64,000 nucleotides of DNA from Anas platyrhynchos (lineage: Eukaryota > Chordata > Aves > Anseriformes > Anatidae), in contig NC_092607.1 in NCBI RefSeq assembly GCF_047663525.1, positions 6,853,001 to 6,917,000 of the forward strand. The letters are read 5' to 3'. Below are positions 35,048-45,693 of the stretch, piece after piece (position 1 is the first letter of the stretch; every line of letters begins with the position of its first letter). A program made the translations under genes and the position numbers. The notes beneath the pieces were generated by a model. The model had not been told where the DNA came from and searched no databases. It saw only the letters and a program-made list of their open reading frames with translations.

Positions 35048-38000
35048 ATAAACTACAAACAAAAAGGCAACAAAAACAACCCTCGTCCCTTAGAGCAGCA
35101 ATCTACCTTCCACTCAGCTGGATCAACTAACTAAAAGGCAGGGGAAAATTTTCTTGCTTGCACAGCAGGTTTGTATAGGCAGCCCTCACCTGAGTGAGAC
35201 CTGTGCTAACCAAAATAATCTGTACTACCTTTTTTTTAATCTGACCTCCACAAACCCACAGTCACATTATACTGCCGTTTTGCTCGCATTCACCTTCCAC
35301 CTCCAATAGTCTCACCCCTCTCTGCACAAAAACTTTGATTTAGCAGGAACTCAAGCTGTAGCCCAGGCTGCTCCATGGAAATCTGTGGAGTGGCTGGAGG
35401 TATGAATTAATAAAAGACAGATTTATATTACTTTAAGGAAAGAATTGGAAGCACCTTCTTTTAGAAAGCACTGCAGGTTGTGGGCTTCCCACGGACAAAC
35501 GCAGGTCTTCCAGTTGGAGGTCGGGACTCACCTTCCTCAGGTGCTGCACGGAGCCAGGTGCCTTCCCAGCACTCTGGGTCTCTCTCAAAGGTCTAATGCC
35601 TAGAAACAAAGAATGCAGAGCCCACATCCTTCCTTGGATCTGGGCTGATGAATTGGCACCTGTTTGGGAAAAGAAAAAAGATTAATGCACACTCGAATGA
35701 CAATCTTTTAGTCTCAGCCAGCATTTGTCTCATGTGTGGCTTCTTCTCTCAGTGACTTCAGAGACATCTGGGATGTTAGAGAGGGAAGACGAATGGTGTT
35801 GCAACACCAAGGCACACACTGACAAAAATAAGTCTGGAGAATAATTCTGCTCAAGGCATTGGAATGTGCAGAAATGAACAGCTGCCATCCTAAAGCACTT
35901 TAAATATTAGTGACATAATAAAGCACGTATTTTCATTGTTTCATATGCCTTTCAGTTTGCACACTTAGCCACAGCCAAAATTTCCTGACTAAGTGCATGG
36001 AATTGGCCAACAGATTCAGCCAAACAGTCTCAGATGCTGGAGTCCTTATTACAATGTTCCCAGCACCAACTGCCTGGAACTGTTTAATAAGACGGAATTG
36101 CAGTTTGAATGACACATATAATCAAAATTCTCATTTGTTTTCAGAAAGAAAATCCATCTAATCTCCAGCAGAAGAGAATGGAAGTGGTTTTGAGGCAGGC
36201 AGTCCATGTTCCAGTATCAATTTAGATGCAATTCAAAATATAGGATTTGCCTTAATGGATCATCAGGTCTTAATATAGAGGGAAAATGAAGGTATAAGAA
36301 GGGTTATTGAATGCGAAGGAAAGGCTATTATTAAAAAAAAAAATAACAACAACAAGTCAGAGAGAGAAAATAAAATAGATATTTCTGTGAATGTAAGTAG
36401 AAACAATTACTACATACAGTAGGATTTTTCAAAACCCTTTGGTCACTTGCTATATCCAGAGCATTTTCCTGCTGTGGCAGGAATGTTCCCTATAGCTCGT
36501 GATCCAATTTGCCAGGCAGTTTTTCAATGACCCATGCAAGACACCAAAATACTCCCTACATGATTATTGCACCACTTCAATCTACAAGATGAAATCATAT
36601 AATTTTCATTACAGGGAAAAGCCTCCATCCAAAGTGGCTTGCTTGAAGAAGCAGCCAAAAGGAATAGTTTATTGCTTTTGCTGCTATTTTAAAACATATA
36701 ACCTTGATTGTTTCTAGCTCAGTACTTTCTCTTTTCCTTCTCAGTATCATTCTCAAAGAAAAGCTGGTTTCTTCGTCCACTGCTCAAACCCCACTGTTTT
36801 TTCTTGTTTCCTGCCTGCTGCCTCTCTCATGTTAACTCAGCTTTTCATCAAATATATTATTTAGGAAAAACATAAACCAACAGAGCATACTCCTCTCCTT
36901 TGCCACATACTTGTTCAGATTACTTGCCTGTTAAACTGATAGGTTGTCCAACGCACCGTGGATTTTCCCCCAAACCTAAAGAAGCCATCAGAAGAGCGCA
37001 GCCCAGCACTTCAAGCCCTTGGCTCCTCACTGCAGAGCCTCAAGCCTCAGTCCCACACTACTGACCTCCCAGCATGTGCCACCGTGAGACTAAGGGAAGC
37101 TTTGCTGGCACTGGGGCTGGCTTAGCTCAAGCCCCAGCTGAGGGAAGGCAGTGAGCAGGGGCTGAGGCGATTTGCACCAGTCCAGTCTGCGATGCTGCAG
37201 CAGGACCCACGGCACCAGCCTCCCTCAGAAGCCATTCCTAAGGCTCACAGCTCATCCAGTGTGTGCATGTGAGTTGTGGCGCATGAAATTTCAGGATAGA
37301 GTTCACAGAGTTTTGCCCTTGTGCTCAGTGGTCTTCCTCATCTCATCTCCATTTCGTGCCGTGGCATCCAGCTCCCAGACAGACCCCCCCTTTCCAGATA
37401 CGTCACCATTCCTCACTAAAAAGGTGCCCAGAACCCCCCAGATTCTTCACAATGATCTTCCACCCTGTGGGGGAATTTTTCTGTTTTGGTACAGATTAAA
37501 TAAGAGCATGTTTCCTGACAGCTCCCACCTCTTCAGCCTTCTGTCCACGTGTCCCACAGTCCATCAGCTCGCATGGCCATCAGGGTTACTGGAGGAATTG
37601 CATTGTTAGAGGTGGCAATGACAGAGCAGGAGCAGCATCTGTACCCTGAAAATAATGTATGCAGCAGGTAACTCCACATCCCTAGGTCTGGGTCCCAGCA
37701 CTGGCTGTGTGGCAGCCCCAAAGTTTCCAGATGTGACAGCCAAGTTTTTGCTGGGAGCCTCCGGGACAGCCAGCCGGAGGCAGGTCTGCGTGCAGGCACT
37801 CGTGCTCGCATTCCGTCTTGGTAAGTCAAAGGCAGAAATGACTCCAATTTGATCCTGCTCACAGCATTCCCCTGGGTCAATGGATATCAAGATTTGCTTT
37901 GTTGAGCATCAGGGAAGAAAGCCTGGGCTTTGAATGTTACCTTTATATAAATGTATAAAACCAGAAACACAGCCGTGGAGACATGCACATTCACTTGTTT

Positions 38001-38195
38001 TCCCTGCAAACTTTAAAGTCATCACAACACTTTTTATATGTCAAATTCAAAGGGCAAAAGTTTGCCGTTGTTTTATTTTTATTCCCTCTTATTTGATTTT
38101 GTATTTCCAGCATGATACAAATCACAGGCTTACACCAGGATATAAGCCATAAAAGCATTGCCTCATTACACACACAAATGTTTGGGATTAAAATT
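35046..38195. other. single-copy noncoding DNA
   Basis: No gene recognised. Plus frame 37172-37609 (145 codons) starts with TTG and has no domain. Two TATA-like elements lie side by side at 37944-37952 and 37954-37960, without an ORF of note downstream. The segments 35880-36130 and 36230-36420 are AT-rich. Confidence 0.45.
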
Positions 38196-38285
38196 ATAGG
38201 CTACTGGCACACATAAGAGGCGGATTATAATTAGTACCTAGACTTGCGGGTGATGAATCACAACAGAGTATTTTATACCACCAGC
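38196..38285. promoter_or_regulatory. candidate regulatory block with OTX/homeobox cores and a minus-strand TATA box
   Basis: GGATTATAATTAG (38222-38234) holds a bicoid/OTX-type GGATTA next to a TAATTA-like core, and TGATGAATCA follows. On the minus strand 38269-38277 reads TATAAAATA, a good TATA match. No exon is recognisable downstream of it on the minus strand. Confidence 0.2.
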
Positions 38286-39189
38286 CTTGCACTATGTAGC
38301 GGGTCAAAAGCTAATGATCCCAGTGATGCCATTCAGCACAAGTGCTGTGGGGCCGGATGCCTGTGTTGTCACATCTCAGCTAGCGGGTGACATTGCTGCT
38401 TGGACTTTCCAGGAAAGCAAAGGTGGGACTTGTGAAGGGTGCCAGACAGGCTGCTCCAGGGCACAAAGGTGTAGAAGGTTTATCTCCGGCTGCTGCATGT
38501 CAGGAGGGATGAAGTAGAGAGAAAGCTGAAAAAGAATAAGGAAGGGATAGCTATTAGTGCTGGAAATTTTTCAGGTAAGATGGTTCTTGGCAGAAAAATC
38601 ACCATCTCTTGAAATTGGAAGTATCTACAGGAATTGCAGGCCTTCAGGGATCAGTTTTGCTGGGAAGGAAAGGGTGACAGATGGAGCGGTGGGCAGGGAG
38701 ATCGCCCAGCCTCCCTGGAGCATCCACGTGGGCTGGAAGGGAGGGACTGTCCGGTGACTGACCAGATGGTTCTCCAGGTTCTCCAGACTTCAGTCCCCCT
38801 CACCATGAGGTAATTTCCAGATAAAGTTGCTGAATTTAAAAAGAGAAACATGAGCAGCTTGCTCCATGTGATGACAACGCAGACCTTCCAGCATGTGTTC
38901 TCTCGTGGACTCATCTCCACGTGGACCCCCTTAGTATTTAAATATTGCCCACAGTCACTGTCAGCCTCGCCACACCGCTGCTGTTTCTATGTATTTCTCA
39001 ACTGACTGACCAGTTAAGAAGCTGCAAATTCTGTTTAAATGCATAATTCCCTTTCTGAAGGCATGCTGCTCCCAACACCTACATCTAAAAGCACAGCGTA
39101 CGCACCCGTGTACGTGCACGCAGCCACGTGTCCTCACGAGACACACACACCCGAGGGAACATGGCAATTACAAAACACCCTGCATCTCA

Positions 39190-39370
39190 TCTGTCGGTAA
39201 TTCTGCCCTCCAGGGAGACACATGTGCTGACAGTGAGACGATTATGAAGGTGATTGAGCTTTGAGACGTATTGTTGCTCTGCTCAATGGCGCTGATTGAC
39301 AGTGGTGATTAAGTGACTCAGGCGAGGGGAAGTGGTATTCAGAGGCTGACCAGGCGGAGCATGGATGCAA
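39190..39370. promoter_or_regulatory. candidate enhancer with PBX/MEIS and AP-1 sites
   Basis: Repeat-free sequence of mixed composition. It contains TGATTGACAG at 39293-39302, an exact match to the PBX-MEIS/PREP composite site, and TGACTCA (AP-1 core) at 39314-39320 only 11 nt further on. TGATT or ATTATG-type homeobox half-sites surround them. A 10-base match is expected by chance only rarely in a window of this size. Function is inferred, not shown. Confidence 0.3.
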
Positions 39371-39785
39371 TCAGTTTAAGCGTCTGAGGATAAGTGCTGG
39401 TTTTCTTCCCGAACAGCACTGCGATTCGGAGGAGGATGGCTGGCTGTCTCCCCGTCGCTGTCCCCAGTGAGGATACATGTCCTGTGAGTTCGGATAGGAG
39501 CATCAGGTTGGTTGTTTGCCTATTTGTTGTAGTTAACCAGTCTCATGGCTTCAGGGGATATCCTAGGTGCTCTGTCACTACCTCCTAAACATCAAACTGA
39601 ACCAAACTTTGGAAGGTCAGAGAGGACTTTGTGTAATTCCATCTCCTGCCATGGTCTGCAGGAGCCGGGCCTTGGGGCTCCTGCTTTTTTCCAGCTCAGT
39701 CACTGGATTCTCCACCCAGGCAGTCTCTGGTTTGCAGCAGTGCTGGAAGTGCCCGTTTGCTAGGGAGAAAAGAGGGCTATTGAAT

Positions 39786-39920
39786 AAAATAAAATAAAAT
39801 AATAAAATAATAAAATAAAATAAAATAAAATAAAATAAAATAAAATAAAATAAAATAAAATAAAATAAAATAAAATAAAATAAAATAAAATAAAATAAAA
39901 TAAAATAAAATAAATAAAAT
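39786..39920 (+). repeat. (AAAAT)n microsatellite, 25 units
   Basis: Three AAAAT units (39786-39800), then AAT-AAAAT-AAT, then 20 perfect AAAAT units (39812-39911), then AAAT and AAAAT. The three short units (AAT, AAT, AAAT) are near both edges, as expected when the centre expands. Minus-strand frames reading Phe-Ile-Leu-Tyr through it are artefacts. Confidence 0.97.
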
Positions 39921-40479
39921 ATGACCACCTGAGAACTGACCAAACCACAAGATTACACACTCATCCTGCAAAGACGTTTGATTTTAAATTGCTCCTCTGA
40001 GTTATACAGGATGGCATCTGAACCCCCTTCCCTGGCCTGGAAGAACCCCATTTGCCACGTGTGAGGGATAGGTGGCCATACAGCACTTGACACCAAGCTC
40101 TGGGCAGAGAGAGACCTGGTGCAGCAGCAAGCACGCGGGCCCTCCACAACCCTTGCAACATTTCAGAGCTGACTGCCTCCTAAATCCTTTCGCAGTCTCC
40201 TCATTTCCTGACAAGCCTTATGGTGAATTAACATAACATAACCATCCATGAAAACCTCAGTATCCTCAGCATAAACCAGTTTTCACAGATGAGTAGAAGC
40301 ACAAGATGTCCTGTGGCCATACAGAAATCCCACTGTGGCTAGGGGAGGAGTAGTTTCTGCCTCCTCTCCAGGAAAAAGTCCCCCTTAAGCCTCCTTTTGC
40401 TGTAACATCCCCACTCCTGTCAGTTGAACTATTAACATGGGCGCCCTTGCACGAGCAGACTTTGCACCCCTTTTGTTGC

Positions 40480-40886
40480 AGAGCTTAAATATCCCCATAA
40501 ATATCTCCATAACCAGAGTGAGCTGCCCTCAGTGAACCTGCCTTCTGCCTTGCAACCTTGCTCTGTATTTGCTCTGCTGAAGACCTCAGTTGTCTGTCCT
40601 GCTGGCGACCACTGCCAGCATCTCCCTTTGGCAAACCTTGTTCCTCTGTATCAGTAGCTGTGACAGGGACTCTGCAGGGCCACCTTCTGCATCTCTGTCC
40701 ATCAGTCTTCAAAAGCAACCTCCCACTAGAGTTCAAACAAGACCTTCTCAAGCCCAGATGGGCCTGGAGAGTGCTTTAAGGACTTCATCAGACCTGCACA
40801 AATTTGGACATTAGCTTAAAGCCTGCAGATAGGCACGGTTGAAGCACCCTGGAAAGAAGACCCTATCCATCCACTCTCATTGACAG
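40480..40886 (+). ncRNA. possible noncoding exon ending in a consensus donor (speculative)
   Basis: GC-balanced, repeat-free sequence ends at CAG|GTAAGC (break after 40886), immediately before an A23 run. A plus frame of 73 codons (40558-40779) lacks an ATG, so no protein is claimed. The 5' edge is arbitrary. An acceptor site or promoter was not identified. Confidence 0.12.
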
Positions 40887-40903
40887 GTAAGCCAAATAAG
40901 ATT

Positions 40904-40926
40904 AAAAAAAAAAAAAAAAAAAAAAA
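40904..40926 (+). repeat. A23 homopolymer
   Basis: A run within AAATAAGATT-A(n)-TGAAAACC context. AATAAG precedes it, a weak poly(A)-signal variant, but the consensus donor just upstream argues against an mRNA end here. Confidence 0.9.
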
Positions 40927-40936
40927 TGAAAACCAC

Positions 40937-40980
40937 ATTATAAGCAATTCACTATTATGCTTATATTATTATAAGCAATT
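40937..40980 (+). repeat. short direct duplication
   Basis: ATTATAAGCAATT occurs at 40937-40949 and again at 40968-40980, with a period of 31. The intervening sequence also holds GCTTATAT, an inverted relative. Confidence 0.75.
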
Positions 40981-41144
40981 TGTATGCACCTGTGTGCATT
41001 CTTGATCACCCTTTTTGAAGTTATCAGATGTTGAAATATCTGTCTTTGCTTTCTTTTTTTGAGGGGAAGCTGAGATTGTTCACTTCCATTGTCAGAACAC
41101 AGCCATTGTCAGTTAGACACAGCCATTACTTGAATGAATTTTCC

Positions 41145-41159
41145 TTTTTTTTTTTTTTT
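41145..41159 (+). repeat. T15 homopolymer
   Basis: A plain T run. Confidence 0.85.
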
Positions 41160-41378
41160 CCAACATTTCTTGAAAAGAATCAGGACCTCCTGCTGGGGTC
41201 TAAATTAATTGTAAGCCATTGGAAAAAATACTGTGCACCAGCATGAGACAACTCAAAGGAATCAAAGCAAGCAAAGCATCTGGATACCCATATCAATGCG
41301 CGGTTGTATAAACCAACGACATGATCTCACTTGAGCACTGCATTTGGTTTTGATCATGCTGCCTCAAAAGCTGTACAG

Positions 41379-41419
41379 AAAAAAAAAAAAATAGCAGTAT
41401 TTGAAAAAAAAAAAAAAAA
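41379..41419 (+). repeat. paired A runs (A13 and A16)
   Basis: A13 at 41379-41391 and A16 at 41404-41419 separated by 12 nt. Confidence 0.85.
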
Positions 41420-41514
41420 GCAGAAGTAATGGCTTTAGAAGGACATGCATATGAACAAACGAAACCCACAGGAATCTGGAGACAGTAACATCTAACAGAT
41501 GAAATACTGGAAAG

Positions 41515-41640
41515 GGACACAGGAGGTCTGGGTTCTCTTCCCCATTGTCTTTCACAGACTGGATAATCTCAGAGGAGTTATTTTACCTCTTTATTCCTCA
41601 GTCCCCCCTTCAGTAAAACTGAGGAATAAATGACTTTTTC
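41515..41640 (+). mobile_element. MIR SINE relic, plus strand
   Basis: The order of segments follows MIR: GGTCTGGGTTCTCTTCCCC (tRNA-related end), then the core (ACTGGATAATCTCAGAGGAG, TTATTTTACCTCT), then TTCCTCAGTCCCCCCTTCAG followed by TAAAACTGAGGAATAA in place of CTCAGTTTCCCCATCTGTAAAATGGGGATAA. It is diverged but collinear over about 125 nt. MIR is an ancient tRNA-derived SINE mobilised by L2 LINEs, and copies of this age are fossils. Confidence 0.7.
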
Positions 41641-42049
41641 AAATGACATGCTCTGAAGGAACTGTGTAAGAAACCCTCTAAGACGACAGCTACTAACTGA
41701 TACTTAACGTGCACATTGGCATCAACTTTTTGGCATCTCTTTCTCTGCAGTTTCCTCTTGCCCCCTCTCAAAGCTGCTGGCCACCAGCAGTGATGGGTTT
41801 CTGACCTGAGGAAACCACTTCTCTGATCCAGCGTGGTAATTCCTACCTGCTGTGGCAAATGTTTACTGAGCTATAGAAAATATCAGAGCTATAAGGGTGA
41901 AAACAGAGAGAGTATTTATGCAGAATATGATACTCCAAGGAACAGCCTTCAAAATAGACTTCTAATTTAGAGAAGAGTGTCAAATGCCCAGTAGGTTTAC
42001 TGTATCATGCATCAGATTTCCCTTTTGCAGGTTTTAATTCATGACTTCC

Positions 42050-42130
42050 CTCATAAGGCAGAAAACAGATTAATTATTTTAACAATTGCTGACTGTAATT
42101 AGATCATCACAGCCTCAGCTCTTCCCTTGG
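42050..42130. promoter_or_regulatory. candidate conserved noncoding element, homeobox cores
   Basis: GATTAATTATTTTAACAATTG and TAATTAGATCATCA-type sequence give three homeodomain cores plus an AACAATTG (SOX-like AACAAT) within 60 nt. The call rests on motif density only. Confidence 0.2.
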
Positions 42131-42759
42131 GTATGACACAGCCACCAGAGCAAACCGCCCAGAGCAAAGGTGACCCAGGCCTGGTCCCCAGAGGAGGGTG
42201 CTGCTTGGATTGTCTTTCAGCATAGTCAAGAATTAACCCTCCTCACCCCATCATATGGCCACGTACCTTCATTCCTAGTGCTGGGAGAGGAAGATGTTGA
42301 TCCTCAGCCATAACTCCAGATTTCATCTGAGGCAGAGAACCTTCCTCAGGAGCCCACAGACTACACCCTGCCCTACATTTTCTTAGCATTGCTTCAAGGT
42401 TTCACTGCAAGAGAGAAGGGCTCTCTGGAAGGTCAGCCAGCCCGAGTGAGGTTAAGGAAGGATGGGGAGTTCCTGGGGTGCAATAGCACTGATTTAGGAT
42501 GGAAACTGTCCTACACAGGACAGTTGCTCACACATCTGCCCTGCTAGGCACCCACATCCTACATGTTTGTCATCTTAAGTGCTGGGAGGAGGCAGTGGAG
42601 AAAGGATGAGCAGAGAAGTGGGAGCCTCATGGAGGACCACAGCCCCTGCAGCTCCCAAAGAGCACTCACGTAGCTCTCAGGACTCATTACCAGTGAGTTC
42701 CTCTTTCTTCCTTTTCCTAATGTTCGCTTCATAATTTGCAGAAGCATTGTCTTTCAGAA

Positions 42760-42830
42760 TTAAAATGTAATTAATGATTTTGCTGTAATGAAATTAATAA
42801 TTAACTGGAGAGACATTTGAACCCTTTGTT
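42760..42830. promoter_or_regulatory. candidate homeobox-site cluster
   Basis: TAATTAATGATTTTGC, TGAAATTAATAATTAACTGG: at least five TAAT/ATTA cores in 50 nt, outside any microsatellite. Confidence 0.18.
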
Positions 42831-45630
42831 GAACAAAACTCACTAATATTATGATGTATTAGGACTGTCTGGGCTAGTCTGTGTCTGAAGCAGCTATCCC
42901 ACAGCTGGCAGGGAGCCAGGGGCTGCAGAAAACATATTTTCTTCCTGTCAGGGCATTTCTGATGGACTTCTACAGTGCAGTAGCAGCCCTGCTCACAGGC
43001 ACCATCAGATCCAGATCCTATCAAAGACAGAGAAACAAAAGAAAAGGTTAAACAAATATGGGGAGGAGGCAACAGCCCCAGCTGGCTAGCTCCCCACCAA
43101 CTTGCTGTCATTTGTGGGATGCCCAGGTGAGAGAGTTTTATAGAGAACTTAAAGAGCTTCCTGCAGAGGAAGTTGTCTATCCAGCAGAGTGACACAAGGG
43201 ACCACCAGGACTCTGGGACAATGGGTTCCTTGAACTGGTCACAATGGTACTGCACGCAGGACTGGGAGGTTCTTTTGAACTGGAATATTTCATCTGCTGG
43301 AAGCACACAAAGTACAGAGGCTTGAACTGGGAGACTTTGTGTGGAAACACTCAAACCAACTGACTGGTGGCACAGGGCCTCTGCCACACCACCTCAGCCT
43401 GCAACTGAGTGAGCTCTGTTCTTTGGTGTTGAAGCATCTTAAACTAAGGTTTTAGCTTTTCCCCGAAGCCAACTGAATTAATCAATTCCTTCTCAGCATT
43501 GAAATAAAGCTCTTTTTCTGCTAGGTGGGTCAAAAAAGCTCAATCTATTTCGACTGTTCTGTTCCCATGAATTCTATTACAATACGTTGCAAAGGGGAAG
43601 ATTACAGAGAAGGCAGAGCCAGCAGCATGCCTTGCTTTATGAGGGGGAAAAAACACACACACAATTTATTTTTCATTGCTTTATGATGAATATGAATTCA
43701 ATTACATGCAGAGGAGAACTGCAGTAGTCAGTCAGAATTATACTCAGCTAGTAGCGAATATAATGGCTTTTAACAAGGAGAGCTTATCATCAAGGCTCAG
43801 ACAAGCTTGAGTCCCTGTCGCACCTGATGAACCTGCAGAAGGAGACAATGACTATCAGAGCTGAGGAGTCATCTTTCATCTCCATGGCTTGATGAGGGAG
43901 GGGAAAGGGGTGTTAGAGCAAGTCTCTGGTCATTGCCAGCCCTCAAACCATGCACATCAGGACCATGGCACCAGGGAGCAGAAGGACCAGCCATCAGAAC
44001 ATGAACATGTGCAACAAAAGCAACACAGAAATGTGTTCATTTCCCGCTCTGTTTCTCTCATTTTTCCCACCAGACAAAATACGTCTCTCTCGGCCCCTGG
44101 TTAACATTCCCAACAGCCTGGTTAAGCTCTGCAGAGCTCCCAAGCTCAGCACCCATGTGTGCAGAACACAGTTTTGCCACAGCTCAGCCAGGCATCTGGG
44201 TCACCGTGCCCCTGTGCACGAGTGCTCCTCTTGCTCTTCACTTACAGTGTTCCAGTCACTCCAAAACACAAGTGCTGAAGTTATAAGTTCTCCCAGGAGA
44301 CCCTTTCAGCCCTTCTAACCAGGCCATGGTGCTCCAGCAGCACCAGCAGTTCTCAACAGGAGAAGTCCTCGACCAGCTGCGAGGAGGGACAGATGAGTGC
44401 CACACACCGTGCGTTCATCCCAAACATGGTGCAGGCCTCCCAGGTTGTCAGTGATGCTTGTGCTGCATCGATGTGCCCAGGTTTTCCAGGTAGCTCTCCC
44501 ATTGTTTCTCGGGGTGCTTAGCAATTCTGAATCAGAAAAGTGATGTTAATGCAACAAGCCAAGCACCTGCCTCCAGCCCTCCTCTGGGAGCAGGCATGAA
44601 AGGATTACACACCTTTAAGCAGCTCTTAATAAAGAAGTCCTAAAGCAGTGAGTCCATCCAATCTGGCATTGCTTCTATCTGATAGAAGCCCTCAGCAGTT
44701 TGGGCAAAAACATACACAAATGTGCTGCCACCTGGTAAACCTGGAAGGAGAGCTTGTGCTTCGTGGAGATGCAGCCCTCACAGCGCTTCCCAGAGGATGC
44801 TGGTGGACTCAAGCTTCCTGGGAGAAGCTGCTCCGCCTTTCCTCTGCAGAGAGACAGTGCACACAAGGCCTTCCTGTTTCAAAAGCCAAACATTATTTCT
44901 GGAGCAGCCACCTGGGAAGGGCTGCTAAAATCTTGCATAATAACAATAAACATTTCAGATTTGCTCACTGTTTTTCATCTGAACATTTCATGGACATTTG
45001 TGTGTTAGGCTTCACATCTTCAGTGGGGAAGCTTGGTGTTGCTATTCAGAGACAGGAGAAAAGAGATGCTGGGCATAGAAATTTCTGGCCAAACCTTTGA
45101 CAGATTGGATCCCATACAAAATCCCAGTGTCTGTTCTCCTTCATCCCCATGTACCTGCTCCTCATTGCTGAGATGCCACATGGCAGCATCGTGGCTGTGA
45201 AACAGCGACGGCTCACACATGTTTCTCAGAAAGTATTTGGTCCTGGAGACACTGTCAGATTTTTGCTCTTGCAGTTTAAGGAATAGGGTGTCTGATGTCA
45301 TTTCCATCCAGGTGGGGCTGCCTGGCCCAGGCCTCCCAGCTATGGTGTGAGTGGAGCTGGGCTCTGCCATGAGGGCAGGGATGGTGCCGGGGATGGAGCT
45401 GGGCTGCGGCATCCGACAAAACCTACAGGCTTGAATTCTGCCATCTGCTCACCAGGCTTGATTGAAAGTGGAGGAATTATAGTAAATTACCTGATTACGT
45501 GAAGGCTGACAAATGATAGCAGGTATTACAGCCAAGGCTGAATGAGAGCTTGGCCGTTCCTGACTCTACAGGAGGAGTGGGAGTTTTGCCCTGGTAATAA
45601 CAAGCTTTGCAAGTTTCTTCTCTTTAGAGA
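42831..45630. other. single-copy noncoding DNA with long fortuitous frames
   Basis: A minus-strand frame of 197 codons (42794-43387) starts at GTG, has no ATG near its start and shows no domain. Other frames (44648-45100 plus, 45020-45412 minus) overlap one another on opposite strands. The section 45330-45410 repeats GGAGCTGGGCT twice. I see no gene. Confidence 0.5.
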
Positions 45631-45693
45631 TTTTTTCTTTTTTCTTTTCTTTTTCTTTCTTTTTTTGTTTTTTTCTTTCTTTTTTTTTTTTTC
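45631..45693 (+). repeat. T-rich pyrimidine tract
   Basis: 63 nt of T and C with one G at 45667; irregular TTTTC and TTTCT units. A smaller relative in texture of the 28335 tract. Confidence 0.85.

Noticed and set aside
37944..37960. Two adjacent TATA-like elements
   Set aside because: No initiation context or ORF downstream; likely AT-rich chance.
39617..39971. Minus-strand frames rich in Phe-Ile-Leu-Tyr resembling a membrane protein
   Set aside because: Translation of the (AAAAT)n array in different frames.
40280..40345. TTTTCACAGATGAGTAGAAGC resembling a reversed MIR core
   Set aside because: Only the first 15 nt or so match; the following segment does not continue the MIR order.
42794..43387. 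197-codon minus-strand frame
   Set aside because: Starts at GTG, no suitable ATG near its start, no domain, and no splice or promoter context.
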